This document shows, one piece after another, positions 47,750 through 60,010 of a DNA stretch of 64,000 nt. Each line of letters opens with the position of its first letter. Position 1 is the first letter of the stretch. Source of the DNA: Nissolia schottii (taxonomy: Eukaryota; Streptophyta; Magnoliopsida; Fabales; Fabaceae); NCBI GenBank assembly GCA_003254905.1, contig QANU01077783.1, positions 72,314-136,313 of the forward strand, in the 5' to 3' direction. The translations under genes were made by a program, and so were the position numbers. Under the pieces are notes generated by a model. It saw only the letters and a list, made by a program, of their open reading frames with translations, was not told the DNA's origin and searched no databases.

Positions 47750-49137
47750 AGATGGAGAGATGGCAGCGGACTTCCTAGCCAGTGACATTTTATTTTTTGT
47801 GTTCTACCAGTCTTTTTATTTATTTATTTATCGTTCGTTATTTACTTTTTGCCTTAGTTCATTATTATCAGTCGTTATTTTCTTTTTGTTCATTACTACA
47901 TGTTGGTACATAGTTGGTTTGTTTATATATATATGAGATGGAGGGTGATATATATTTTGGTATATATGTGTGTGTCTTGAAAAAGGATTTATTTGCCACA
48001 AACATTAGTTAATGTTGAGAAACTGGTTCAAATAAAATTTTTGAAAAAGATAACATGAACAAATAAATTAATTAATGAATGAAGATTGGTAAAATAAAAT
48101 ATGAGCCAAGAATAGAGATGATGAAAGGGAACTTAAGAATCTTTATAACTTATAAGATGCACTAGTTGTCAAGAAAGCTTTGGCATAATTTGATATTGTA
48201 GGTCAAGGACATGACCCGAAAATCGAGTAAGGGAGTGTAGACCAGACACAGTAAGAAGAGAGAACATCACCACTGGTTACAAAGCTAGATTTGTTTGAGT
48301 TTCTAGCATTTGTTCATTGCATGGACAAGATAGGAAATGATCAAGGCATTTGTTGAGCATTAGTTGACCTAAAACACTTAGCCTTATACACAAAACCTTG
48401 AATAGGAAAACCTTTTTCTACCCCTTTGAGCCTCATAAGATTTCTTTCTTCACCTAAAAATAATAGAACTCTGTAATCAAGAGAGCAAATTATGAAGAGG
48501 AAAAGAAAAATATAAAGTTGGGGGGGATAAAAACAATATGGAGGTTTATATGTTCAAGAAAGAAAGCTAAGTGATCAAAGGAGTTTGAAGTAAAAAGAAA
48601 AGTCAAAAGTGATCAATCAAGGGTGCAAAAGTTCATACAAAAAGGAAGAAAAAGGAAAGCAAAAGAATAGAAAAGTGGAAAAGAATGCAACATAGAAAAA
48701 TTCCTCTGTGCTCTCTTGGTTAGAAATACTTTCTTATCCAGAAAAACCAAGTTTTCTTTGAAGCCCGGCCACGTTACAACCCTTGAAAGTTCTTAGTGAT
48801 CCTTGATTAACCATGCAATTGTTACAATAACTGAAACAGGTAACAAATTTGGGCTGATGTGATTCAATGTGTGATGATGAGTGAAACACTTACCCTTATC
48901 TGTCATTCTTGCAGATTGAGTGCTTAATTGATAATGTCCTTGGTCGAACAATAGAGGATTGTGCTAGTTGCATTCTTAAACAAAGATGCATCTTGTCTGT
49001 TATACTTATTCTTTTGTGAACATCATCTATCTTGCTTGGTGAAATATTTTTGAACCATGACTTCGTTTACCAAAGGAAAAATTGTTCATGAGTTATCTTT
49101 TCTTTGTTTGGAAAAATTCTTTGTGGAACCAGTACCA
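47750..49137 (+). other. R5 3' non-coding region
   Basis: No ORF of note. Homologous, in inverted orientation, to 23067-24540 (R8) and 29320-31180 (R6), for example the block near 48740-48800 against 23390-23470. A GTTGGGGGGGAT run near 48518-48530 resembles an extra polypurine tract. Confidence 0.6.
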
Positions 49138-49177
49138 TTTGTTTGAGGGCAAACAAAAGTCCTAAGTTGGGGGGAGT
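49138..49177 (+). other. R5 3' hairpin and polypurine tract
   Basis: TTTGTTTG-AGGG-CAAACAAA (49138-49157) forms an 8-bp stem with a 4-nt loop. The polypurine tract AAGTTGGGGGGAGT (49164-49177) abuts the 3' LTR. Confidence 0.8.
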
Positions 49178-50792
49178 TAATAAGTACCAAATAATTATAA
49201 AAAGCTAGAGGAAAAGTGGCACTTATCTGATCTTAATCAATATGAAACAGTAAAATAATTCCAAATCAATACAAGTTTTTATAATGAATATGGAGGGAAT
49301 TAATGGCTTAAAATTGTTGTAATTATTGCAGGAAAATAGTAGGAAATGGAAGCGAAGAATGCCATGCAATTGTTACAATGAACAATGAAAGAAAAACTAG
49401 TGCAGAAAAGGGGGCATCGCTCAGCGAAATAACCCACAACACTCAGCGATTGTTACGGTATCGCTCAGCTAATAATCATTACTCGTTGAGCGATTGTACT
49501 CACTCAAGCCACTTGCAGACGGCGCATTTATGAGGCCAGCTAAGAGCCAGCTGCTACAGTGGGCGAGCTGCTGGGAATCTGTCAGAGGATAAGCCACTTG
49601 CAAGCCATTTAGAGAGAGCGCTCAGCGATAAAGTACACCCCGCTCAGCGAATAATCATTACTTGCTGAGCGGTTGTACCCTTGCGCTGAGCGAAGGAGCC
49701 AGTCCGAGGCCTATAAATAGAGGGCTCCTCCTGCAAGCTGAATCCATCCTTGGCATCCATTTTCAGTTCCTCCATTCCACTACATTCACTTCATAGTTTA
49801 GCTAAGTTAGGTTAGAGAGGTAGCTAGGGTTTAGAAGAATTCCTATAAGGAATTGCTACCGAAATTGCTACGATTGGAGTCGTGGTGGACGTGCGGAGAC
49901 AATTCACCACTCCTTTTCAATCAGCATTTGTTCTAAATCCTATTAAGCTTGTATTCTATCTATGACTATGGATAGCTAAACTTTTGTTGTTGGGATTTGA
50001 TGTGCTTTGTTTCTTAAATGTATCCCTCTTGAACTTATGTTTATGATCTTATGAATGTCTTATGATTTTAATGATTGATCTCATGCTTAATGCTAAGCTT
50101 TGTTAGTACTTTGATTCTTAGTTTGAGACTTGCTTGTATGGACGGAAGTTATGCTAGTTAAGTTATAACCAAGCTAAGAACAAAGGTGCTATGTGAAGTT
50201 TTTGATTCCATGCTTAAAGATTGTGAACGGAAGTTACAATTGAGTAAGCTTGATTTAGATCTACTCATTTAGTTATTGATTGCCATAACTGGAACTAAGG
50301 ACTAATCGCATTAACACCCGCATTAACGTCAAGATACTTTGCTAAGTTTGTGCAAGATGTTTGACAATTTAATAAAGGAACTTGTGATCTTAACATGCTT
50401 GAGAAAAGATGATTATGTTAAGAACTGGTGGCGATAAAATCAAAAGACTCATAGATCATATTCATGAGGTTAATGGTTGCATTTAGAAACATTGTCACTA
50501 AAAATCCCAACACCTTTCTTGCCTTGCTTAAACCTAATACCACTGTTGTTTTATATTTTACTTTTCTTACTTTGTTTACAATTTGTTCTTCCTTAATTTA
50601 AGCAACACAAAACCAATCACTTCCTTTAAGCTTAAAGTAATTCATTCAAGACGGTCGTTTTATAAACCGCAATCCCTGAGGAGATGATTATACCCGACTA
50701 TACTGGGATTGGATCCCTTGAGGATCTGAAAGCTGTAGAAAGGATATATTAAATACACATGAAAGCAAACCCATTGCAGAAAGCTTTCAACA
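49178..50792 (+). repeat. R5 3' LTR
   Basis: Intact 1615-bp LTR. It contains both palindrome arrays (49418-49492 and 49619-49692), the TATA box at 49712-49719, and ends GCTTTCAACA. Confidence 0.92.
49712..49719 (+). promoter_or_regulatory. R5 LTR TATA box
   Basis: TATAAATA, 20 bp after the end of the last CGCTGAGCG site (49684-49692). The array at 49619, 49641, 49663 and 49684 therefore sits immediately upstream of the core promoter in U3. The 5' LTR copy is 37906-37913. Confidence 0.7.
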
Positions 50793-53534
50793 CTGAGCTC
50801 TCTGGTATTCTATGCTCCTTTTATCCCTTCTAGATTCTCCCTTTCACCTTAACATCTTAAGATTATCGTTCCACCCTCAATCGCTCCTGATTCCATATTC
50901 TCTTTTCTTCCCTCGTACACTTAGCACCTCTTTATTCTCAAGCTTAATACACTTTCTTTTGTCCTCCACAACCTAGCCTTTCATACTTCTCTAGGCAAAA
51001 CCAAATTTGCATCAGTCACTCTCACACTTAATCCTCTTGATCTTTCTTCAATCTTATCACACTTAGGCGTATACTTACATCCTTATTTATGCTCCTACCT
51101 AGTTCTTAACCAAATTTGTACTCTGTGCATGTATCCTCCTTAAAGACTTATTTAACCTGCTTCCACGCTTAACCCGACTTTATATCCTCTCCTATACTAT
51201 TCTTTTACTTCTTTTACCTTCCACACTTGCAATCCCCAAAACTCAGCTCCTCGCGCTTTTACTTCTCAAACAGAATACGCCAAAGCACTCCTACCCTCTT
51301 CTCAGTTACCTAGTTCTCTCGCCTTTTTCTCGCACCTTCTAAACCGATTCCTGCAGGGCTGGGAAAAGTCGCCCTCTCCTCTAGTTCTACCAGACGCTTC
51401 CTTGTTTGACCCTCTTCCTTCTACCTCTCTCGCTACTTGTTGCGGCCAGGTTTCTTACGAACCTCTCCAAAATCTAGCACTTGCCCCCCAATCGCGTAGT
51501 TACGCCTATCCAGGTGCATGACGGGCGCATGCCACTCAGGCTTCCACCCTCTAAAGGAGTTCGTTCACGAATTTATTACGCGAAATCTTTGCTAAGGAAA
51601 AAGTGGGATGTTACAATAATCAGTAGGGATGTTAGTATGCATGTTCACTTAGAAACCCCTGAGCAGCCTGAAGTCTGACCTAACATAACGCGAGATCCAA
51701 GAGCTAAAGTTATTTCCACTGAGAACCTACCATTCTCACCCCTACTACCTTATGCCTTCAGGGACATACAATGACTTGTACTACGAGGATGCGGCCGAAC
51801 TGGCCGAGGAGCTGTGAAGCGGCCGTGACCGGACACGGACACCAGAGTCAGCTAGAGCTAGTATTTTTTTAGGGGCAGACTTAGGAGCTCTACAGTTAGC
51901 CCTGATATTTTGAGGATATGCATTGTATATATTGAACAAGTTGCTTGTATATTACTTATTGTAATAATCACTATATGACATCTTGTGATGGACCAAATTG
52001 ATGTACAGTTTATGTTTTGCTATTACTAGACTGGTGATCGTTAAGCGTCAATGGCTTTAGCGTTTGTATTAACTGTTCTTTCTGACGGATGGCTCCTATT
52101 TTTATGCAATAATTTATATAATGGAAAGTTTGAAATCGGTCCTTATTTTCCTAAACCAGTATTTTCCAGAAATTAATAACGGACTATAAGTATGCCCACC
52201 AGGTAGTAAACAACCTAGTGAGCTTGGCATACGACTTAAGCGTATACGGTGAGATATGGTGTTTCAAAATGTGCTATGTTGCATGTGTTTGTGAATATGT
52301 GGTTTTTATGTTTTTGAAAGTTTATAGTATTTTCTTGTGCATTGTTGGAATATGTTGTGAAGAACCTTAAGAAAATTTCATGAGAAAAGTTTAAGAAAAT
52401 GAGAGAAACAAGTAAGGAAGCGAAATTGTCCAACAGAGTTTGCGTTAGGCTGCAAAGCGACCGTAGGTAGGCGTTGAGCGACCTGAGTGGTCCCAATGTT
52501 CGCTGAGCGACCCTTGGCAGGGCGCCGAGTGGCCTAGAGAACCCTAGGTTGCTAAGTGATCACTGACAGGGTAATTGAGTGACCTGAGAAGTCCCCAAGG
52601 GTCCACATATTCCAACAAGCTCTTCCTCACTTTGATTTGTAAATGACGAGTAATTAACTGTATATTATATACTATATCTGTGATTATTATGCATCATGAG
52701 GTAATTATTGTCATTAGGATGCTAGGGCAACCTAGATAACTAGAAGTTAATCACCTAATTGTGAAAAGATCATAAATGAAACTTAGGGAAAATGTTGAAG
52801 TCAGAGTAAAGAGTCAAATACATATGTCCCAAGTGGAAGGTTATTATGTCAAAGTAATTTGAAGTTACTAATAGTGCATGTAAAGTCAAGAAAGATGTGA
52901 AAGAGTTATGAAAGTATGAGTCCACCCCTGGCCGCCTTGAAAGGGCAGGCCCCTCACCATCCCACGAGTTGGATGGTCATTCCCTATCGATTATTTTGTG
53001 TTAAATGCAAATGTGGTTCGCTACCACACAGGCATGCTCTCTGCCCGATCAACGAAGGATACAGAAATAGGGTATGTTGTGCACCGAACGAGGATAACGG
53101 TCCCATGGTGTACAAAGGGGAATGATGGACATGATGAGGCGAAGAAGGAAGCTGCCCAAGGCACGTAAGACAATCCCCTATCCCTTCATGCATAAGTTTG
53201 TGATGCGTGTATGTAATGTATGTGAGGAAATAGGTCTTCATAGGGCCGCCTCTATAAAATATAAATAATAAGCGCCTATGTAAACCCCTAACACGTGACG
53301 AATAAGATAGAAAATGCGAATAAATAAGGTAAAGATTAGAATTTCCCCCAGTCACTTAGTAAAGTAGATAAAGCTGCTCAGGATTAGTAAGAATAAAATG
53401 GGTAGGGATATTAGTATATATTTACACTTAGAGACCTCCTGAGCGGTCTGGATTATAATCGAATCAAACATGTTTAGTCCTACGCCTAGAGTTTCGCACT
53501 AAGAACGCAGTGTTCTAACCTACTACACCATTTG

Positions 53535-54088
53535 TCAAGACTTGTCTTGTATATCCCAAGTGTCCGTTTTAGCTATAGGATAGAATGTTTGCGGCTAATT
53601 TGATATGTCTTCCTTAGTTGGCCTAGATGTAATCCTAGGAATGGATTGGCTTCGTGCCAACCAAGTTGTTCTAGATTGTGCCAAGAAATTGGTAACCCTT
53701 CCCTCGGTAGCCCCAGACACGTCAACCCCTAGAGTAGAGTCCATAACCCAATACTGTTGCCACCTTGATAGTCAGGAATATATCCTTCTACCATCGTCGG
53801 AGGTGGAGGCAAAGCAGGAGATCGAGCATATCCCCGTAGTCTACGAATACCTCGAGGTCTTCCCCGACAACATCGCCTAGTTTCCCCATAGAGAGAAGTG
53901 TAGTTCCAGGATTCGGGCCAGTCTCGATAGTACCGTACCAAATGTCCCCAGTGGAACTACAAGAACTGAAATAACAGTTAGAGGAACTGATGAGAAATGG
54001 TTCATTCGACCAAGCGCGTCACCATGGGGAGCTGCAGTATTGTTTGTGAATAAGAAGGATGGCTCAATGAGGATGTGCATCGACTACC
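53535..54088 (+). pseudogene. R1 protease C-terminus and start of reverse transcriptase
   Basis: Ty3/gypsy pol fragment. An open stretch from 53605 gives the retropepsin C-terminal signature GLDVILGMDWL followed by VVLDCAKK, as in R10 at 62460. Upstream (about 53541-53604) homology continues with stops and a 1-nt shift. Past a TAG at 53878-53880 the sequence encodes the protease-RT linker and the first RT block in another frame, including SPWGA, a KKDGS-like segment and RMCIDY at 54071-54088. It ends mid-motif where R10 begins. Not functional: no protease active site, no RT catalytic centre, several frame breaks. Confidence 0.8.
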
Positions 54089-54657
54089 TGTAAAATTTTT
54101 CGTTACTGAAAATCTCGCCAAATAAATACATATACAAGCCCTCTGTTTAGATAAAAATTTTGAAACATAAATTCTTAAGTCAAAAACGTCTGTAAAGGTA
54201 ATAGTTTGCGATTTCGCGAAAATCTGCAGACACCGGATTAATTACCTTTCGTTACCAAAATTTAATTGTGCGTGAAAGGTATCCGTAAAGTACATTTTAA
54301 TGAAAGAAAATACCTTAGATTGACTTAAAAATTCCATATTAGAAAAATTAGTAGATCACAATGGTATGATCATAATATTTTTAGGCACTCGTACACAATG
54401 TACACGAGCAGCTAATGACCAAACATGATCAAACATGATCGAAAAAGAATTAGTCACATGGCCAAAAGGCCATCAGCCCTCAAGGCTCATACACACACAC
54501 ACACACACACACAAAATCCAAAGAAAAGTTAACACAGTCGAAGATGATAACTTAGCCACCTAAGCCATTCTTATCCTATTTCATTTCTTTTTCTTTTTCC
54601 TTTATTTTATTGCCAAAATTTGGCCATAATCTGAAGATAAGGCCACGACCTTGTGGC

Positions 54658-54665
54658 TATAAATA
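54658..54665 (+). promoter_or_regulatory. R10 LTR TATA box
   Basis: TATAAATA in GGCTATAAATAGCC, the same block as in R2. A donor-like GTGG/GTGAAC follows at 54832. Confidence 0.55.
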
Positions 54666-55075
54666 GCCATCCATGGTTTTCATTTCCTCATTTCTTAGTT
54701 TTTGCTTAAATACGATCCATTCGTGCACTCTGTCGTTACGCTGCCATAGCCAGAAATTAGTAAGGAAAAGCTACATACTCCTGAAAATATTTTCTATCAC
54801 CCTCACCACCAACTAATACTCTTAGAAGTGGGTGAACCTAGCTTAATCACGTCCTTGGTGAATTCTAAGTGTTGTATGTTGAATATATGAAAGTATCATG
54901 TATTATGTGATAGATGTTAGGTTAATGATGCATGGATGATTTTGTGTTTTCTTTGAGTTAGAGAATGTGATATTACGATTGTTGGAACCTGTGTTGAAGC
55001 CCTAAGAAGTGTGCATGGGAATGGTTCGGAGAAAAGGAAAAATAACAAAGCTGTGACCCTAAATCACGCCCAGGG

Positions 55076-55200
55076 TGCTAAGCGACCTGAGGGATCCGCT
55101 GAGCGGCTTGGGTAGTTTATGTTCTGTTGCAGTGTTTGCACTCAGGGCGCTGAGCGGCCTGAGTTGGCCTGCTGAGTGGCCTGAGTTGGCCCGCTAATCA
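55076..55200. repeat. CGCTGAGCG-type array (R10 LTR)
   Basis: Sites at 55076 (TGCTAAGCG) and 55097 (21 bp), then 55148, 55170 (TGCTGAGTG) and 55192 (CGCTAATCA) at exact 22-bp steps. More scattered copies follow to 55290 and at 57015-57100, beyond R11. Confidence 0.8.
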
Positions 55201-55342
55201 GCCTGGGGAAAATTTCAGAAAATGTTGAAATTTTAGTTCTGTGATCTATATGGCTTCAGGGTTCGGTGAGCAACCCTAAGGGGACATTGAGCGGCTTGAA
55301 CCCTAGTACCCATGCAACCCTGGATTTGGGTGGCTATGTAAC

Positions 55343-56995
55343 TGATGAAAGTCAAATAGCACTTTTCTCTACTCTTGACACAACTTTGGTTCTGGCACAA
55401 CCGTGCCAATTTCGTAGAAAGCCTATTGTTTGCACTTTACGTTGCTCAAATTAAATTTATATATATCCTACTTTACGACTTTCAAATCCACAAAGGATCT
55501 AATTGCAGTATAGTCAGGTATAGTCGAATCCACAGAGAGTTGCAAAATTACCATTCTTGAGTTAGTTTAATTAGACAATAGAGTAAAGGATTTGATAAAT
55601 TGTTGATAATTAAAATATGTAAATAAACAACATAAAAGTAAATAGGAAATAAATCAGAGGTAGTTCTGGAGCTTGTTGGGAATTTTAATCACATCATAAT
55701 TTCATGTATCCAGTTACTTATTACATAGAACTATTTGATTGCCTGCCACCAGTTCTTAACTTGTCATCACTTTCGCGCATGACAAGATCACAGGTTTCCT
55801 TTATTAAACTGTCACTTTCGCACATAAGATTAACAAAGTATGCCAGCATTAATCCAGATGTTAAAATGACTAATCTTTATTCCAGTTATGGCAATAAGAT
55901 TAGACGAAATGGTTTAGTTCAAACTCTAATGATTGTAACTGTTCGTTCACAACGTTTAAGTCTAGAATCTAGTTGAGCATAATGATGTTGATCTTAACTT
56001 GGTTATGATTTAATTAGCATAACTGTCGTTCATACAACTAAATCCCAAATCAAGAATCAAAACACTAAGCAAAGACTAGCATTAAGCATAAAACCATTCA
56101 AGCAAATCATAAGAAAACGGATAGATTCATATTTAATAGTTACATGGATACAAGTAAATTACAATAATGACCAAAATCCCAACAAAAAGAGGATTAGGAA
56201 TCCATCTTACAAGAGTATCTCGGAGGCAAGGTTTGGATGCTTACCATGACACATGCTCACGCTATCATGGCTATGGCTTCGCCGAGCTTCCTCGATCTCC
56301 TGGCTCCTTCACAAGCCTCGTCTTTGTTCCTAAACTAAACTAAACTAAAAACTACAAAGGGAAATGTAAAAGAATGGATTTTCGGTGGAAGATGGGAGTA
56401 TGAAGAGATGTCTTGAAGTGTGGCTCAACCTCCTTTATTTATAAGCAAATTTTGGGTCCATCGCACAGCGGTTTGAGTGCCGTCGCTTAGCGATTCCGCG
56501 CTTATCGCTGAGCGATTCTTGTCCTTTCACTGAGCAATGTGTACTTTGGACGCGTCGTAATAAATGCTCCGGCAGCTTTTTTAGGGTGGCGGTCAATCAT
56601 GTCGGGGCGGCGCCGCCATCTGAGTTGGCTCCAGCTGGCGCAATAAATGCGTCGGCGCAAGTTGCTGCCGACATTCCATCGCTGAGCGATACAGCTACTG
56701 TTGCTAAGCGGCATCTTCTTAATCGCTGAGCGATTATTCCCTTTTGCGCTGAGCGATGCTTGCGCCTGATTTCTTCTTTTAAGCTCTTTTTCCGCTTTTG
56801 CCCTTTTTCTCTTCCGCGTTTGCCCTTTTTCTCCATTCCTCATAGGATTATTCTTCTTAATTTATGCTTGCATCCATCTTCCAAAATATATTAGGAACCT
56901 ACAAAAAATGGGGATTTCATTAGATGATTCATTAAAAAGTTCGAAGATAAATGCCTTTTCGAGATGTCAAATTTGTGTAAATTGGGCACTTATCA
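55343..56995 (-). mobile_element. R11: Athila-like solo LTR in the R10 LTR
   Basis: 1653 bp from TGATGAAAGTC to GGGCACTTATCA, with exact TSD GTAAC (55338-55342 and 56996-57000). Related to the R6 LTR but diverged, notably in the palindrome region. Minus-strand TATA box near 56436. No internal region, so a solo LTR. Confidence 0.92.
56462..56755. repeat. CGCTGAGCG arrays at 22-bp steps (R11)
   Basis: First cluster at 56462 (CGCACAGCG), 56484, 56506 and 56528 (CACTGAGCA), all exactly 22 bp apart. Second at 56680, 56702, 56724 and 56747 (steps 22, 22 and 23). The first is directly upstream of the minus-strand TATA box. Confidence 0.9.
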
Positions 56996-57479
56996 GTAAC
57001 CTAGGAGTTCCCCATGGGCATTGAGCGGCCAAGATAGGGCGCTGAGCGACCTAGAGAGCCTTAGGTCCCTAAGCTAACCTTGACTAGTGGCTGAGCAATC
57101 AGATAAGTTCTCATGGGCCCACAGGAATATACAATGACGAAAGTGACTATGGAATTACGTGTATCTATGATAACCTACATCATGAGGACTTGGTCATCGT
57201 TAGGATTTAGGACAACCCTAGATAACTAGTAACTTATCACCTAAATGTTGAAAAGATCATAATGGAAGCTCTTATTCAGCCACAAAGGTTCGGTGTACCT
57301 TAAAGAAAGTATATATAATAGGAAACCCCTCTCTTAGCACATCCAAAGGACAAGCCCTTCGCCAATCCTACAAGATGGATTGGTTAATGATGTGAATGCA
57401 GGCTTAGACTTGGCTTTATGTTGAAGTTAAAAAGAAAATAAGAGAAGATGAATACTTAAGGGCGTGGCGTTACAAAGTC

Positions 57480-57680
57480 CCAACAAATTCACTTCCGTCG
57501 TGTCAATAGGGCAAGACGAAAAGTGAAAATACCCTTCTGGTCACGTCGATAGAGCAAGCCAAAAAGTGGAATTAAACTCTTGGTCACGTCGATAGAGCAG
57601 GCTAGAGAGAAAGAGAGAGAACGAGTCCAACTACTGGTCACGTCGATAGGGCAGGCCCTTCGCCATCCCCAAGTTGGATG
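57480..57680 (+). repeat. second tandem array in the R10 LTR
   Basis: About four units of 50-60 bp containing GGTCACGTCGATAGAGCAGG-like sequence, in the same LTR position as the tandem arrays of R2, R9 and R12. Confidence 0.65.
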
Positions 57681-58809
57681 GTTATTCTGTACCATTGATT
57701 GATGATTTATGCCATTGTGCACTCGTGGTTCTCAACCACTCAAGTTATAGCATTGCCTGATCATCAACGATACAGAAACATAAGTAGGTTGTAGTCGAAC
57801 GGCCATAGCTACAAACGACGACGACATATTCCAACTAGAAGGATGTAATAACCTGGCCGTAAGAGGACCCTATATCTCCTCATGCATAAGATGTGTGATG
57901 TATGTATGTATGTATGCATGTAAAAATATTTATACTAACAGTTACCGTCAAGAGAACTCACGAGACGGTTTAGCTGAAAGTTAGAGACTACACGGGTACA
58001 CGATCTAACCTCACATTACTCCAATAAACAAAGTTAAGCATGAATCCATAGGTAATGCAAAGATTAGAGATTCTCGATCACCTAGTAAGGTAGATAAAGC
58101 TGCTTAGGATTAGAGAAGAATAAAATGAAGTAAGAAAGTTAGTATGTATGACACTTAGAGATCTCCTAAGTGGCCTGGATCATAACAGAAGTAATAAGAA
58201 ATCCCCAGCGCTAAAGGTTTCCCCCTGAGAACGCGTCGCTCTCACCCCCACTCATTTATGATGCCTGTATACGACCAGATTACTGATGGGGACAAGACAT
58301 CACAGGACAAATGAAGGTCTAGGAGCAGGAAGACTCCTCGAGGAACTACAAGAATTACTCTCCTCATCAACACGTAGGAATAATTACTTTTTTGAAGTTG
58401 TTTTGGTTATATAGTCTAGATAGGCCATTAACTCTTGTGTATACTAAATGTAATATGTATTATGAATCATACGTGTAAACATGCTCTGGACCATGTAATT
58501 GTATGTATGCATATATATATATATACACACTAAGGTGGTTTGTATAATTATTCCAACAGTTTAACTCCCGCCTAAGTCCTTTCGAGACTCTATCATTTGT
58601 GTATCTATACAGTCATCTTCTTGAACGCGTATGGCTCATAGTTTATGAATAAATCAGGAAAAGGAAAAAATTTTAAATGGGTCCATATTTTCACGTAGTA
58701 AGTATTTCACAAGTAATGAAGGGCTATAAGTATCCTAACCAAAGCAGATAACAACCTAGTGAACATTGTTTGCGACCTAAGCGTAAGCAGCTAGCTAGGG
58801 TGTTACATT

Positions 58810-58821
58810 TGGTATCAGAGC
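58810..58821 (+). other. R10 primer binding site (tRNA-iMet)
   Basis: TGGTATCAGAGC, complementary to the initiator tRNA-Met 3' end, two bases after the LTR end. Typical of Tekay/Del and other chromovirus elements. Confidence 0.92.
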
Positions 58822-58976
58822 AGTTTGGTCCAAAAGAGCCTGAGGAATGAGTTACACTATGCTTTCGGGCATGATAACGGCGTATGTTTCTACTAAGCTG
58901 TATGTACTAAGTATATGTGTACTAGCCTTTCTTAAACCTGGTCAACTCGGGGATTCATGCAAACAACATATTAGCC

Positions 58977-60010
58977 ATGCTGCCGCAAAGAGACGTTACA
59001 CTACGTATTGAAGATGATCCCACAGGCCTTGCGATCCTAATCCGTGAATTGGCTTGAGTGACTGATCGAATAGTAGATTCAAATGTCCAACGACAGGCCA
59101 CCCCGACTTTAGAAGAGGTTGATGTAAGGAAATTTGCAGACTTCTACAGAGCTAATCCTCCCACTTTTGAGGGAGTCATGGATCCAGATCAAGTCTACAA
59201 CTTGTTAAGAGAAATGAACCAAGTTTTTGAATAGATCCCCTGCACAGAGGCTCAGAAAGTTAGATTTTCCTTAAGAAAGCTGAAAGGTGCTGCTCTGGAG
59301 TGGTTGGACACCACCAGCCCCTCCTCAACCAAGGACACGCCCCAACCACGTGGGCGCAATTCACCATGACCCTCCTTAACAAGTACTTTCTTGAGGAGTT
59401 AACGGACCAGAAGGAAGTGGAATTTATGGAGTTGAAACAGGGAGGAATGACGGTGGCTCAATATACTGCAAAGTTTGAGAGACTCTATAGATACTCTTAA
59501 ACTTACAGATTGAATTCGGATGAGGGCTGGAGATGCGACAAGTATTAGAGGGGATTGAAAGCAGAATTGCAGGCGTCCATCAATGTGTTAGGCATCAAGA
59601 ATTATGCCACCCTTGTTAATAAAAGCTTAGCCCAGGAAGAGGCTGATAGATTTTTGGCCATAGTGCGAAGCGAGAAAAATAGGAGCAGGTTTGATGAACA
59701 GGGAGGTTCTCAGTCAGAGCCAAGGAAGAAGGGATTCGTTTTGGGCCCGTTTGCCAATAGGGTCTGCAACAGCAGTAAGGGACAAGAAGGCCTCCAAGGG
59801 GCGGACAACAAGCTATACGACCCCCTCAACAGGGAGGTGCCCCAGCCAGAACGTACAAGACTTTCAGCAGAGGAGGGATGTCCAGCCGCCCTATCCAAAG
59901 TGCCATAAGACACATTTGGGGGAATGTTTAGCAGGTCAAAATGTATGCATCAAATGTGGAAAAGGTGGCCATTTTGCCAGATCTTATATAGTAGTCATGC
60001 CTCCAACATA
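58977..60010 (+). pseudogene. R10 gag, decayed
   Basis: ATG at 58977 opens a frame broken by a TGA near 59055 and a TAG near 59233, with a shift near 59320. The retrotransposon gag domain is plain: KVRFSLRKLKGAALEWLD, then in another frame WAQFTMTLLNKYFLEE, KEVEFMELKQGGMTVAQYTAKFERL and, after further breaks, KSLAQEEADRFLAIVRSEK. The zinc knuckle at about 59947-59990 reads CIKCGKGGHFARSY: the last Cys of CX2CX4HX4C is Tyr. Without that residue and with the stops it cannot give a functional nucleocapsid. Confidence 0.87.

Larger units (their letters stand above)
19924..50792 (+). mobile_element. R5: Athila-like Ty3/gypsy element with an accessory gene after pol
   Basis: The 5' LTR is 19924-20281 plus 37730-38986; the 3' LTR is 49178-50792. 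Both total exactly 1615 bp once R6 and its TSD are removed, which confirms the split. The first dinucleotide is TG on the left and TA on the right; both end CA. The flanks TTAAG and CTGAG match at 3 of 5 positions and differ by transitions, so the TSD is probable rather than proven. Order: tRNA-Asp primer site, gag with stops, pol lacking protease, conserved hairpin, palindrome-array promoter, accessory ORF, hairpin, polypurine tract. Sampled LTR stretches differ by a few percent. Confidence 0.9.
6568..51615 (-). mobile_element. R3: Tekay-like solo LTR, minus orientation (pieces 6568-8534, 18415-19923, 50798-51615)
   Basis: Begins TGTAACACCCTAGCTAACTG, the reverse complement of the usual Tekay-like LTR end, and ends GGGATGTTACA, the reverse complement of the usual start. 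The TSD is ATAAT on the right (51616-51620); the left copy reads ATAT, one A short. Read on the minus strand it has the TATATAAG promoter near 19118-19126, a donor-like GTGG/GTAAAC at 18931, the 38-bp TCCGCGGA repeats, and an acceptor-like CTTCCAG at 7050-7044. Total length is about 4.3 kb, longer than its relatives. It is interrupted by R4 and R5. Confidence 0.8.
4068..52266 (+). mobile_element. R2: Tekay-like solo LTR, split by R3 (pieces 4068-6567 and 51616-52266)
   Basis: Starts TGTAACATTCC and ends GGTGTTTCA. An exact TSD AAATG flanks it (4063-4067 and 52267-52271). Summed length is about 3.15 kb, close to the R10 LTR. It has a TATA box at 4772-4779, a donor-like GTGG/GTAAC at 4956, a 20-bp-phased CGCTGAGCG array from 5207, a second tandem array at about 5770-6110, and an acceptor-like TTCAG ending at 51761. 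No internal coding region or second LTR is seen, so it is a solo LTR left by recombination. Confidence 0.88.
3065..54088 (+). mobile_element. R1: outermost Tekay/Del-like Ty3/gypsy remnant (pieces 3065-4067 and 52272-54088)
   Basis: The left piece begins with TGTAACATCC, the start shared by the Tekay-like LTRs here, and runs to 4067. The LTR resumes at 52272 after R2 and includes a CGCTGAGCG-type array (52472-52558) and the late LTR region near 53500. At about 53530 it passes directly into protease/RT coding sequence, so the LTR end, primer site, gag and first half of protease are deleted. R1 is cut at 54088 by R10. The left flank is GTCAA; the right end is not visible. Confidence 0.8.
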
